Assembly: GCF_900114115.1 (NCBI RefSeq)
Contig: NZ_FORX01000005.1
Location: forward strand, 55,890 to 119,889
Direction: 5' to 3'
From: Desulfomicrobium apsheronum
Lineage (GTDB): Bacteria; Desulfobacterota; Desulfovibrionia; Desulfovibrionales; Desulfomicrobiaceae
Length of the DNA: 64,000 nt
In this document: positions 34,546 through 43,193 of the stretch, in pieces
Numbering within the stretch: the first letter of the stretch is position 1
Layout: each line of letters begins with the position of its first letter
Notes under the pieces: model-generated
Database searches by the model: none
What the model was told of the DNA's origin: nothing
Seen by the model: only the letters and a program-made list of their open reading frames with translations
Translations under genes and position numbers: made by a program

Positions 34546-35859
34546 ATGGAGCGGAAAAAAATCTTTTTGATCGTGCTGGCGTTTGTGGTCGCAGTCTTCA
34601 CGCTAGGCTGCGGGAGCGAAAAGCCGGTGGATGTCAAGGCCGTCATGTCCCAACCCAAGACCTTTGTCGGGTCCGAGACCTGCCGGGGCTGTCACCTCGA
34701 ACACTACGACTCGTGGAAAATGACCCTGCACAGCAGGATGCTCATCGACGTAAGCAAGAACCCCAACGCCTTCGTGGTCGAGTGGAACAAGGAAACGATC
34801 CGGACCGACCTGGAAAAAATCAAAGCCAAGCTCAAGGTTCCTCTTGAAGAGGTTTACATCCCGGAAAAAAGCGAAGTTCTCTACGTCATCGGAACGCAGT
34901 GGAAGCAGCGCTACGTGCTGAAGAAGGGTGACATGTTTGTAGTCGCTCCGGTGCAGTACAATGTCGCATCCAAGCGGTGGGTCAATTATTACGACGACGC
35001 CTGGGACAAGCGCGACTGGCTGGTCCGTTGCGGCGGATGCCACGCCACCGGCGTCGACCTGAAGGCCTACACGTTCACGGAGGAATCCATCGGATGCGAG
35101 GCCTGTCACGGAGCAGGTTCCAGGCACGCAGCCCTGCCGCGGACGGCGCTCTTCGAGAAACGCGACACCATCGTGCACCCGGCCAAGATGACCGCCGGGG
35201 TCGCAGTGCAGATCTGTGGATCCTGCCATACGCGTGGCAACTCGAAAGACCCCGACTTCAAGGATGCTGGCTGGCCCGTGGGCTACGAACCAGGCATGAC
35301 ACTGGAGCCGATCTACCAGAACTCCTACGAGAAGGCCGACATGCGGAGGCTGTATCCGGACTTCGCATCCCGCTCACACCATCAGCAGTACATCGACTGG
35401 ATGCAATCCAAACACGCCGTACAGGGCGTGACCTGCACCTCATGCCACTCCGTGCACCGCATCGGTATCGCTCCCACCCGCTTCCAGACCAAGGAAGCCG
35501 GGTCGAGCCAGTGTCTGAGCTGCCACTCCATGGTCAACGCCAACCGCGCGCACTCCATCCATTCCTTCGCCAACTGTCTGGGCTGCCATATGCCGCGCAT
35601 CGCCAGCACGGCAGAGCCCAATGACATCCGGAGTCATACCTTCAACGCACGCGCGCCCATGGACACCATCGACAACCCCGATCTGCCCAACTCCTGCCAG
35701 ATCTGCCATTACCACAAGAACGAGAGTGTGGAGGAGATGCAGCGCAAGTACGAAATCCTGACCCAACTGCCCAAGCCCCAGGGAATGATGATCCCGGCCG
35801 TCTCGCAGGATACCATCAAGCAGCGAACGGCAGCGGAGCCCACTACGAATCCGCAGTAG
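34546..35859 (+). CDS. Octahaem c-type cytochrome lipoprotein
   Basis: A 437-residue exported cytochrome. The signal has lipobox FTLGC (Cys22). Eight CxxCH haem sites occur in order: CRGCH, CGGCH, CEACH, CGSCH, CTSCH, CLSCH, CLGCH and CQICH. Other His residues nearby can supply the distal ligands. The long stretch between haems 1 and 2 may be a globular or substrate-binding part. It starts a three-gene operon with a membrane-anchored trihaem cytochrome and a cytochrome b, so electrons probably pass between the quinone pool and this protein. Its end substrate is unknown. Confidence 0.9.
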   Translation: MERKKIFLIVLAFVVAVFTLGCGSEKPVDVKAVMSQPKTFVGSETCRGCHLEHYDSWKMTLHSRMLIDVSKNPNAFVVEWNKETIRTDLEKIKAKLKVPLEEVYIPEKSEVLYVIGTQWKQRYVLKKGDMFVVAPVQYNVASKRWVNYYDDAWDKRDWLVRCGGCHATGVDLKAYTFTEESIGCEACHGAGSRHAALPRTALFEKRDTIVHPAKMTAGVAVQICGSCHTRGNSKDPDFKDAGWPVGYEPGMTLEPIYQNSYEKADMRRLYPDFASRSHHQQYIDWMQSKHAVQGVTCTSCHSVHRIGIAPTRFQTKEAGSSQCLSCHSMVNANRAHSIHSFANCLGCHMPRIASTAEPNDIRSHTFNARAPMDTIDNPDLPNSCQICHYHKNESVEEMQRKYEILTQLPKPQGMMIPAVSQDTIKQRTAAEPTTNPQ

Positions 35860-35893
35860 GCCCCAGAGGCATTACAACCCCGTGGGGGACACC

Positions 35894-36565
35894 ATGTTGA
35901 AAACAACCGTACCGCTTCTACTCCTCCTGCTGGTCACCCTCCTGCCCGATCCGCTCCTCGGGCAGGAGGAACGCGCCTCCAGGTATTATCATTACCGCAG
36001 CACGGAAATGAGCACCGGAATCTACGAGGAGTACGAGGTCAAGCCCAGGAGCGCCCAGAACCGGGTCGAATCAATCACAGGCCAGGGACGGACCATCAGT
36101 CGGGTGGAATCCGAGGAGAACCGTGCACTCAGCCGACTTTTCCTGAACGATGCGCACCAGGGCCTAGCCTTTTACGAGCAGCGCCGCTGCGTGGACTGCC
36201 ACACGCAGGAGGCGCGCAACAACCGTCACTTTGTCAGACACGGCATAACCTGCCGGCAATGTCACGGAGGAGAGCCCATCGCGAGCAGCAGCCATTTCTT
36301 CTCCAGGCTCAACTCCATCAGACAGCACACCCATGTCTGCGCAAAATGCCATGAAGGCGCTGGATACTCCTTCGCCCTCTATGCCGTGCATGAACCGACG
36401 CCAGCCAACAACGCCACCCTCGCCTCGATGCCGGTCCTCTATTACGCGTTCTGGATCATGATCGCCTTGGCCGTCGGCACGTTTGCGCTCTTCCTGCCCC
36501 ACACGCTGCTCTGGGGAGTGCGTGAACTCTTTCTGAAAAAAACGAGGTCCCCAAATGAACAATGA
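35894..36565 (+). CDS. Trihaem c-type cytochrome with C-terminal membrane anchor
   Basis: A 223-residue protein. A signal peptide (PLLLLLLVTLLPDPLLG) is followed by a periplasmic part with three CxxCH sites (CVDCH, CRQCH, CAKCH) and one hydrophobic helix near residues 182-205 (LYYAFWIMIALAVGTFALFL). It ends in a positively charged cytoplasmic tail. The start follows GGGGGAC; the frame is open four codons further up. It overlaps the cytochrome b gene by 11 bp. It likely relays electrons between the cytochrome b and the octahaem lipoprotein. Confidence 0.85.
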   Translation: MLKTTVPLLLLLLVTLLPDPLLGQEERASRYYHYRSTEMSTGIYEEYEVKPRSAQNRVESITGQGRTISRVESEENRALSRLFLNDAHQGLAFYEQRRCVDCHTQEARNNRHFVRHGITCRQCHGGEPIASSSHFFSRLNSIRQHTHVCAKCHEGAGYSFALYAVHEPTPANNATLASMPVLYYAFWIMIALAVGTFALFLPHTLLWGVRELFLKKTRSPNEQ

Positions 36566-37388
36566 CGCCGGAAAACGAATCAAGCGGTTCACCGTGGCGC
36601 AGCGGCTGTTCCATCTGGTGCTCATGGTGACCTTTCTCCTCCAGGCCGCAACCGGCCTGGCCAGGATGTACAACGAGACGGCCTGGGGGCAGAGCCTGGC
36701 CAGCCTGTTCGGGGGATTCCAGGCGGCCCTGACCGTGCATATCCATGTCGGCATCCTCATGGTCTGCGCCTTCGCCCTGCACATCCTGTACGCCGTGGCC
36801 GTCATCCTTAAAAAAGGTCCAGCCGCGACCCTCGCCGGACCGGATTCACTGCTGCCAAGACCGGCGGACTTCAAACAGTTTTTCCAGCATGTCGGCTGGA
36901 TCCTTGGCGTGGCCAAGCACCCGCCGCTCGAACGTTGGGGATACTGGGAGAAGTTCGACTACTGGGCTGTGTTCTGGGGCATGATCGTTCTGGGAGCAAC
37001 GGGACTTTTGCTGGCATACCCCCTCGCATCGAGCCGATTCATGCCCGGCTGGGGCTTGAACGTGGCATTTTGGGTGCACCGCATCGAAGCCTTGCTGGCC
37101 ATGGGACATGTTTTCGTCATCCACTTCTTCATCGCGCACCTGCGGCGCAGCACCTTCCCCATGGACAGAACCATGTTCGAAGGCAGCGCCGATTTGCAGG
37201 ATGTGCAGCATGAGCGTCCGGCTTGGCACGAACGCCTGAATGCATCCGGAAAGCTTGACGATATGGTCGTACACGAGGCCCCGCTTTACAGAAGGGCAAT
37301 CTACATGACCGTGGGCTTTGCCGCTATCTGCGCTGGGGTCTATCTCCTGGTGGGCGGACTGATCCACGCAACGAACATCACCTGGTGA
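36555..37388 (+). CDS. Cytochrome b561-type membrane subunit
   Basis: A 277-residue integral membrane protein with about five helices, resembling the gamma subunits of formate dehydrogenase and Ni-Fe hydrogenase. Candidate haem b ligands are in VAQRLFHLVLMVTFLLQAA, LTVHIHVGILMV, WVHRIEALLAMGHVFVIHFF and the flanking helices. It would exchange electrons with menaquinone. It overlaps the trihaem gene by 11 bp and closes the operon. Together the three genes look like a self-contained quinone-to-periplasm (or reverse) electron module. Confidence 0.86.
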   Translation: MNNDAGKRIKRFTVAQRLFHLVLMVTFLLQAATGLARMYNETAWGQSLASLFGGFQAALTVHIHVGILMVCAFALHILYAVAVILKKGPAATLAGPDSLLPRPADFKQFFQHVGWILGVAKHPPLERWGYWEKFDYWAVFWGMIVLGATGLLLAYPLASSRFMPGWGLNVAFWVHRIEALLAMGHVFVIHFFIAHLRRSTFPMDRTMFEGSADLQDVQHERPAWHERLNASGKLDDMVVHEAPLYRRAIYMTVGFAAICAGVYLLVGGLIHATNITW

Positions 37389-37533
37389 TGAGACCAGGCT
37401 GAAACAGTACGGGCCGGTTTGATGTTTCAGACCGACCTCTCATCTTTTGCGCCCAGGACAAGGCAGCTTTCCAGCCATAAGATTTTTCGGTTTTTTTAAG
37501 TCCTCACCTCAGCGCTCACAAGATAATCCGTAC
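37389..37533. other. Intergenic region after the cytochrome operon
   Basis: CTGAAACA (37399-37406) and TGTTTCAG (37423-37430) form a perfect 8-pair stem with a 16-base loop just after the cytochrome b stop; it may be a weak terminator. T-rich sequence follows near 37486-37499. Nothing else is evident until the TauE remnant. Confidence 0.4.
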
Positions 37534-37686
37534 CTAGATCACCCCCGTCGTCAGCACCTTGCGGCTGTAGTGCACGCCCAGAAAAGCCGAGAGGGTGGTG
37601 GCGATGAAGGCATCCTTGCCAAGACCCGCGCCAAGCAGGAAGACGCTGCGAAAGCCCCATGGTTGCCCGGCAGACCGCCGAAAGCG
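37534..37686 (-). pseudogene. Deleted copy of a TauE/SafE gene
   Basis: This stretch is a shrunken version of the intact gene at 39322-40092. Three blocks match in the same order: 37534-37547 with 39322-39335 (including the stop codon), about 37551-37609 with about 39408-39465, and about 37598-37686 with about 39560-39648. The intervening parts and the whole 5' half are missing, so it cannot encode a functional protein. Mismatches in each block show the duplication is not recent. With the intact gene it brackets the RhuM-Doc gene. Confidence 0.8.
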
Positions 37687-37882
37687 TTGCAAGCGGTCAA
37701 ATTGCATTGTCTTCTGGGTGGTTATGCTCTAAATTGATTTATTGCGTATTTTTCACCAATACGAACGGTCCGAGTGCATTTACGGAAAATCAGAAACAAG
37801 ATCTGCAGCGCCCCCCCTCGACCATACAAGGCCGTCCCCTACCGCATTGGCCCCTAAAGCGAGCGACTGACGGATAATAACC

Positions 37883-38851
37883 ATGCCAGAAATCAGCATC
37901 TACCAGACCGAAAGCGGCGCCGTCGAAGTCCGTCTTGAGCAGGACACGGTGTGGCTGAATCAGGCGCAAATGGTCGCATTGTTCGGTCGCGACCAGTCGG
38001 TCATTTCACGGCATATTGGTAACATCTTCAAAGAGGGTGAATTGGTGCGGGAAAGCAATATGCAAAAAATGCATATTGCAAATTCAGACAAGCCAGTGGA
38101 ATTCTTCAATCTTGATGTCATCATCTCGGTTGGCTACCGAGTCAAGTCCGTGCAGGGCACCCGTTTCCGCCAATGGGCCACCCGAACTCTGCGCGAGCAC
38201 CTGACCCAAGGTTACACCCTGAACCGACAGCGCCTCGAAGCCAACGCCCGGGAATTGGAGGCCGCACTTCTCCTCGTGCGTAAAGCCGTGCACAGTCCAA
38301 ATCTGCAGATCGACGCCGGACGAGGGTTGATCGAGATCATCACCCGCTACGCCCAGACCTTCCTGCTCCTGCAGCGCTATGATGAAGGTCTACTGACCGA
38401 ACCTGTCCAACTCCCCGGCGGAGCGCTGCCAACGCTGGACACGGCCCGCGCCCTGGTGGCCGGTCTTAAGGCGGATCTCATGGCCCGGGGCGAGGCCACG
38501 AGCCTTTTCGCACAGGAACGCGGCGACGCCTTTGCCGCCCTGCTCGGCAATCTGGACCAGACCGTATTCGGCGAGCCCGCCTACCCTTCGGTGGAGGCCA
38601 AGGCCGCCCACCTGCTGTACTTCGTCATCAAGAACCACCCCTTTGCCGACGGCAACAAACGCTGTGGTGCATTCCTGTTCGTCGAGTTCCTGAGCCGCAA
38701 CGGACGACTGCTGGGCGCCGACGGCGCCCCGGTGCTGAACGACATCGGCCTCGCCGCACTGGCCCTCCTGGTCGCGGAATCCGCCCCGGCCCAGAAGGAA
38801 ACCATCATCCGCCTGATCATGAACATGCTGAGCACTGACGACGCATTATGA
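37883..38851 (+). CDS. RhuM-Fic/Doc fusion protein
   Basis: A 322-residue protein. Residues about 1-120 match the RhuM virulence-protein family (VWLNQAQMVALFGRDQSVIS, FNLDVIISVGYRVKSVQGTR). After a helical linker comes a Fic/Doc domain with the catalytic motif HPFADGNKRCGA (about residue 252). The NKR ending is the Doc form rather than the NGR of AMP-transferring Fic proteins. It follows a plausible toxin design, but no antitoxin-like short gene precedes it. It lies between two TauE-related sequences and next to a broken gene, typical of accessory DNA. Confidence 0.87.
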   Translation: MPEISIYQTESGAVEVRLEQDTVWLNQAQMVALFGRDQSVISRHIGNIFKEGELVRESNMQKMHIANSDKPVEFFNLDVIISVGYRVKSVQGTRFRQWATRTLREHLTQGYTLNRQRLEANARELEAALLLVRKAVHSPNLQIDAGRGLIEIITRYAQTFLLLQRYDEGLLTEPVQLPGGALPTLDTARALVAGLKADLMARGEATSLFAQERGDAFAALLGNLDQTVFGEPAYPSVEAKAAHLLYFVIKNHPFADGNKRCGAFLFVEFLSRNGRLLGADGAPVLNDIGLAALALLVAESAPAQKETIIRLIMNMLSTDDAL

Positions 38852-38887
38852 ATTGCGTCATGCTCAGTCAAAATCCAGCACGCTTCA

Positions 38888-39115
38888 TTGCCCACGATGT
38901 TCTTCAGAGCCCGGCCAACAGGAACAGCAAGATGGATCGCGGATAAAAACCCTCGAGAAACAACTGCCATTGATGAAGCCGGAGAGTTCGAGTGCACCTG
39001 CACCTGTCCCTGTTCGGACGGCGTCTGCAAGCATGCCGTGGCCACAAGGTCAAACGCCGTCTCATGCAGGAACTCGATACGTTGAACAAGATCGTGAGGC
39101 TGGTATGAACGCGCT
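38888..39115 (+). pseudogene. Remnant of a SWIM zinc-finger protein gene
   Basis: One frame (38888-39085) contains EFECTCTCPCSDGVCKHAVAT, split here as CTCTCPC and GVCKHAVAT, which fits the SWIM pattern CxC-xn-CxH. The next frame then gives RRLMQELDTLNKIVRLV ending at TGA near 39107, as if a frameshift broke one protein. The 5' part shows no ribosome site and no family match. A complete SWIM protein would be several hundred residues. Confidence 0.45.
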
Positions 39116-39209
39116 AGTCCGCCACCTCCGACAGCCCCAGCCAGAAGCAGGCCAGGGCGGCAGGAATCTTCAGGGCCGAGCTTGAGGACGCCGTACGGGC
39201 GGATCGGGA

Positions 39210-39257
39210 AACGAGGAAGCGCGAAACCGGTATTTGCGGACTTTGAGCTTCCTCGTT
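39210..39257. repeat. Perfect 11-bp inverted repeat
   Basis: AACGAGGAAGC (39210-39220) and GCTTCCTCGTT (39247-39257) are exact inverse complements, 26 bases apart. It lies between the SWIM remnant and the TauE/SafE stop. It could fold as a terminator-like stem or mark a former element end. The rest of 39116-39321 shows no gene. Confidence 0.6.
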
Positions 39258-39321
39258 GTCTTCTCCCACCATGCGAAGGCCCGAACTACCTTCGAACAGG
39301 CTGGAATAGCTTCCGCGACGG

Positions 39322-40092
39322 CTAGATCACCCCCGCAGCCAGCCCCCCGCCCAGCAGCAGGAGCATCACACCGACCAGTAGCCGTACCGTCTGGATCGTG
39401 ATTTTCTTCAGCACCTTGCGGCTGTAATGCACCCCCAGGAAGGCCGATAGGGTCGCGGCGATGACAAGCCCCGCGTTGTCGGTGATCATGTGCGAACCGG
39501 ACATGCCCGCGTAGACGCCAAGGCGGGTCACGTCGACCACGCAGGCCAGGACCACGCCCGTGGCGATGAAGGCGTCCTTGCCAAGGCCCGCGCCGAGCAG
39601 AAAGGCGCTGCGGAAGGCCCCCTGATTGCCCGACAGGCCGCCGAAAAACCCGCTGACGATCCCGCCCAAGGGGAGCCAGACCGGCGCGATGGCCTGCTTT
39701 TTTCCGCCGCGCAATTCCTGGGTGGCGAAAAAGACGATGAGCACGCCGACCAGAAGCTTGACCGGAGTGACGAAGAATTCGCCTCCGGCAAGCGAATAGG
39801 AGAAAAGCGGCTCAAGGTCTGAGACCCTGACCAGCAACCACGCACCTGCGAAGCTTGCGATCAGGGCGGGCAGGCCGAAGCGCAGGCTCACGCCCCAGTC
39901 GGCCTGGCGACCGAACAGGGCGAGTTTAAAGAGGTTGTTGGCGAAATGCACCACCGCCGTGACGGCCACAGCCGTCTCGATGGGAAAGAAGATGGCCATG
40001 ACCGGCGTCAGCACCGTTCCGAGCCCGAAGCCCGAAAAGAGGGTCAGGCCGGACACGGCCAGGCTGGCCAGACAGATGACGAGATAATCCAT
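39322..40092 (-). CDS. TauE/SafE-family sulfite/sulfonate exporter
   Basis: A 256-residue inner-membrane protein with about eight helices. The N-terminal repeat shows GFGLGTVLTPVMAIFFPIETAVAVTAVVH and the C-terminal repeat GGIVSGFFGGLSGNQGAFRSAF (each in pieces). These glycine-rich loops are typical of TauE/SafE (DUF81) proteins, which export sulfite, sulfoacetate or related anions. Alone on its strand; the deleted copy at 37534-37686 derives from a gene of this type. Confidence 0.88.
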   Translation of the reverse strand: MDYLVICLASLAVSGLTLFSGFGLGTVLTPVMAIFFPIETAVAVTAVVHFANNLFKLALFGRQADWGVSLRFGLPALIASFAGAWLLVRVSDLEPLFSYSLAGGEFFVTPVKLLVGVLIVFFATQELRGGKKQAIAPVWLPLGGIVSGFFGGLSGNQGAFRSAFLLGAGLGKDAFIATGVVLACVVDVTRLGVYAGMSGSHMITDNAGLVIAATLSAFLGVHYSRKVLKKITIQTVRLLVGVMLLLLGGGLAAGVI

Positions 40093-40310
40093 GCTGTTTC
40101 CTTAAAAAAAATTCGTCAGGGTCTCTGCGGTCTTCCCGCAGGGACAGTTCCATTTATTTACATTCATTCCTGGTCCTTTACCACCGGGACCTTGACCTTC
40201 GTCAACGAAGGACGTGCTCCGGATAGCAGACATCGACGCCGGCACAAAGATCATTTCGGCCCCCGTGGAAAATGTGACAAATCCGCCCTTCCGAGCGTAT
40301 ATGACAATAC

Positions 40311-40862
40311 ATGGATAAACCGGACAACGACAGAGACGACGCCTGGGCCGTGGAGCGGACCTTGAGCGGCGACCGAGAAGCCTTCGCCGTCCTCGTCCGG
40401 CGGTATCAGGGACCCATCTTTCGCCTAATGCTTCGTTTTTCGCAGGATGAGTGCGACGCTGCGGAGATGGCCCAGGACGCCTTTGTCAGGGCCTACGAAC
40501 GTCTGGCCGCCTACGATTCGCGCCGACGTTTCTTCACCTGGCTCTACACTCTGGCCCTGAACCTGGCTCGGGACCATGCGCGACGGCTTAAACGCGCTCC
40601 CCAGTGCCGACAGAACCTGGACACGACCCACGCCGATAAGGGCCGCGACCCGCTGGGCAGTCTCGAAGCCGCCAGGCTCCTCAACGTCCTGCGTGGCCTG
40701 CCGCCCAAATACGCCGAGGCCCTGGCGCTGCGGTACATCGAGGACATGCACCTGGAAGAGGTGGCCGAGACTCTGGGCCTGTCGATCAGCGGCGCCAAGA
40801 TGCGCGTGCACAGGGGGCTGCGTATGATGCGGGAACATTTCGGAGAGGAAGAAAAATCATGA
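40311..40862 (+). CDS. ECF-type RNA polymerase sigma factor
   Basis: A 183-residue sigma-70 family factor. Region 2 covers about 25-95 (LVRRYQGPIFRLMLRF, AEMAQDAFVRAYERLAAYD, RFFTWLYTLALNLARDHARR) and region 4 about 120-175 (LRGLPPKYAEALALRYIEDM, EVAETLGLSISGAKMRVHRG, the last being the helix-turn-helix). Region 3 is absent, as in ECF factors. The next gene overlaps by 4 bp (ATGA) and encodes its likely anti-sigma factor. The operon it heads encodes exported proteins, which suggests control of an envelope function. Confidence 0.94.
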   Translation: MDKPDNDRDDAWAVERTLSGDREAFAVLVRRYQGPIFRLMLRFSQDECDAAEMAQDAFVRAYERLAAYDSRRRFFTWLYTLALNLARDHARRLKRAPQCRQNLDTTHADKGRDPLGSLEAARLLNVLRGLPPKYAEALALRYIEDMHLEEVAETLGLSISGAKMRVHRGLRMMREHFGEEEKS

Positions 40863-41440
40863 ACAACGAGCATCAAAACAACACAGCGCAGGACAGACTC
40901 ACGTCCGGCCTGCGTGGCCTGGGCGGCATGGACCCGGGAGCGGACTTCGCATCCTGCGTCATGGAGCGCATCGGCTCCGCGGCTCCCCTGCCCCTTCCGA
41001 AGCGCCGGTCGGAGCGCGTCCTCGACTGGCTCGCCAGACCACGCACCTTGCGAATTTCACCCCTGGCCGGTCTGGCCGCTGCGGCCTGTCTGCTGCTGTC
41101 CATGGGCCTGCTCCTCAAGCACGACTTCGGCGTCGGCAGTCAGGCACCGGAAGGTCTCGTCCCGGTGACCTTCGTTCTGGCGGCGCCATCGGCCAGGGAA
41201 GTGGCCGTCATCGGCAGCTTCAACGACTGGAACGCCGTCGGGTGGACCATGACCCGCGACCCGTCCCGGGGCCTGTGGACCCTTTCGTCGGCCCTGCCGT
41301 CCGGCAGTCACGAGTACGTCTTTCTCATCGACGGGACCACGCCCGTGGCCGATGTCACGGCCGCGCTCAACGTCGACGACGGCTTCGGCGGCCGCAACTC
41401 TGTTCTGCTGGTGAAAAGCGGCCATGACTCGATTCTCTAG
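40859..41440 (+). CDS. Putative anti-sigma factor with CBM48/AMPK-type glycan-binding domain
   Basis: A 193-residue single-pass membrane protein. The cytoplasmic part (about 1-65) contains RLTSGLRGLGGMDPGADF, then one helix at about 70-88 (PLAGLAAAACLLLSMGLLL). The outer part (about 100-185) has the CBM48/isoamylase early-set pattern: VTFVLAAPSAREVAVIGSFN, DWNAVGWTMTRD, and GSHEYVFLIDGTTPVAD. It overlaps the sigma gene by 4 bp and the next gene by 17 bp. Position and topology suggest an anti-sigma factor that senses a sugar polymer, but no ZAS motif is visible. Confidence 0.75.
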   Translation: MNNEHQNNTAQDRLTSGLRGLGGMDPGADFASCVMERIGSAAPLPLPKRRSERVLDWLARPRTLRISPLAGLAAAACLLLSMGLLLKHDFGVGSQAPEGLVPVTFVLAAPSAREVAVIGSFNDWNAVGWTMTRDPSRGLWTLSSALPSGSHEYVFLIDGTTPVADVTAALNVDDGFGGRNSVLLVKSGHDSIL

Positions 41441-42134
41441 AACCCTTCTCGTGTCCTTTCTTCTGGCTATCTGGCTTTTGGCACCATTCACAGCCGAGGC
41501 GTATCGCATTGAAAGCTCCCTTCGCCAGGCCCAGGAAGACGGCAGGCTGACGCCCGAGGAGGCGCAAGGCATTCAGGCCCGCATCGATCAGACCCGGGAA
41601 CAAGGGCTGCCTTCGGCTCCCTTCGCTGCCAAGGTCGAGGAAGGTCTGGCCAAACACGTCCGCGCACAGGCCATCATCCACGCCCTGGACGTCATTCGCG
41701 GTGATTACGTCTTCGCCCGCGACACGCTCAGGCGAAACGGTGTCGAACCGACCCCAGACGACATCGCCCTGACCGGAGACAGCCTGAGGCTCGGTCTCAC
41801 GCGACTGGAACTGACCGCAATGGCCGATTTGAACCCTCCGCCGCCCATGCTGGCCACGGCGGCCAGAACCAGGGCAGCCCTGAACGCCATCGACTTCCCC
41901 GCCCCCCTGTCCGACAAAATCGTGCGCCAGGGGCTTTCCCTCGGATCGCTGAAGCCCGGCTGGGAACGGCTCTTCCGGGTGGTGCAGCGCACCCGCGAGG
42001 TCGGCATTCCTGACGCTACAGTGGCCGACGCCGCTGCCCGGGTCCTGGCCGACGGCGGCAGTCCCGCTGAACTGTTGCAGGAGCTGGGTCTGACGGGCCG
42101 CGACACCCGGCACGAACCGGGCGCATCAAAATAA
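41424..42134 (+). CDS. Exported protein of unknown function in the ECF operon
   Basis: A 236-residue protein with a signal peptide (LLVSFLLAIWLLAPFTAEA). The mature part is helical, with repeats of charged and small residues (RIESSLRQAQEDGRLTPEEA, ALDVIRGDYVFARDTLRRNG) and no cysteines of note. I do not recognise a family. It overlaps the anti-sigma candidate by 17 bp and is part of the same transcript. Localisation is probably periplasmic. Confidence 0.75.
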   Translation: MTRFSRTLLVSFLLAIWLLAPFTAEAYRIESSLRQAQEDGRLTPEEAQGIQARIDQTREQGLPSAPFAAKVEEGLAKHVRAQAIIHALDVIRGDYVFARDTLRRNGVEPTPDDIALTGDSLRLGLTRLELTAMADLNPPPPMLATAARTRAALNAIDFPAPLSDKIVRQGLSLGSLKPGWERLFRVVQRTREVGIPDATVADAAARVLADGGSPAELLQELGLTGRDTRHEPGASK

Positions 42135-42174
42135 TCTGTGACCTCATGGTCGCCCAAACGTATATTGGTTTGAC

Positions 42175-43176
42175 ATGAAAAACATCATCCGACTCCTCGC
42201 TCTTGTGCTACTGGCGACCTTCGTCCACGGCTGCGCGACCATGGATACGGCCGTCCGGAAAATCCAGAGGGAATACCATCAGGTTCAGGGACAATATTAC
42301 CTGAACAGAGGCGATTTCGCTGCCGGACGCGCCGCCTTCGCCCCCAGGGTCGCCCAGTTTCCCGAAGATCCGGAGCTCAACTACTTCATGGCGCGCTTCG
42401 AACTGGGAACGGACAAGCCCGAAGCCGCGCTTCCCTTCATCCAGAAAGCCGTGAAGCTGTCCCGGGCCAACGCCGACTACCGGTTTTGGGAAGGCGTAAC
42501 CTACTGGGCCCTCATGAAACCCGACAGGGAGCGGGCCGCCTATGAAAAAGCCCTGGACATCGATCCGGACCACCTCTCGGCGAACCTCTACCTCGCGCAC
42601 AACATGCTCGACCGGGGCAAAAACGCCGAAGCCCTCCGGCTCTACGACAAGACGCTCTCCCTGAACCCGGAAGAGCCCCAGGCCATGTTCAACAGGGCCG
42701 TGGCCCTGGAGCGCATGAAACGTGACAGGGAGATGAAGCTGTCCGTGCACCGCTACCTGGAGATCTACCCGGACGCCCCCCTTGCGCGGCAGGGAGTCCG
42801 GATGCTGAACAAAGCCGGCGACTTCACGTGGCGCAACCACGTCATCGGCCCGCGCACCATCCCCCTGCGGGCCGTGGAGTTCCTGCCCGGTAGCGCGACA
42901 CTGACCGAAAGCGCCGAAGCATCCCTGAAGAGCATCGGTGAAATCCTGTCCAAAAAGACGGACCTGAGCGTCCACGTCGTCGCCTACGTCAAGGGCGACA
43001 AGACCCTGGCCAGGCTGCGCGCCCTGGCCGTCAAAAATTTCGTTAGCCGCGAATACCCGAAAGTCGCCCCGGAACGCCTCGCGCCGAGCTGGTTCGACAA
43101 GCCCGAAAACATCAAAACGAGCGGCAGGACCCACAGCCTGACCCAGTCCGTCAACATCTTCACCAAGGTTCAATGA
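42175..43176 (+). CDS. TPR lipoprotein with C-terminal OmpA-like segment
   Basis: A 333-residue lipoprotein; signal with lipobox FVHGC (Cys20). About five TPR units run from residue 35 to 215 (for example AYEKALDIDPDHLSANLYLAH and ALRLYDKTLSLNPEEPQAMF). A C-terminal segment (about 235-333) has AVEFLPGSATLTESAEASL, SVHVVAYVKGDKTLARLRA and VAPERLAPSWFD, which resembles an OmpA peptidoglycan-binding fold though weakly. It probably organises an envelope complex with the other exported proteins of this operon. Confidence 0.8.
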   Translation: MKNIIRLLALVLLATFVHGCATMDTAVRKIQREYHQVQGQYYLNRGDFAAGRAAFAPRVAQFPEDPELNYFMARFELGTDKPEAALPFIQKAVKLSRANADYRFWEGVTYWALMKPDRERAAYEKALDIDPDHLSANLYLAHNMLDRGKNAEALRLYDKTLSLNPEEPQAMFNRAVALERMKRDREMKLSVHRYLEIYPDAPLARQGVRMLNKAGDFTWRNHVIGPRTIPLRAVEFLPGSATLTESAEASLKSIGEILSKKTDLSVHVVAYVKGDKTLARLRALAVKNFVSREYPKVAPERLAPSWFDKPENIKTSGRTHSLTQSVNIFTKVQ

Positions 43177-43193
43177 TCCCAGGAGGTTTTACC

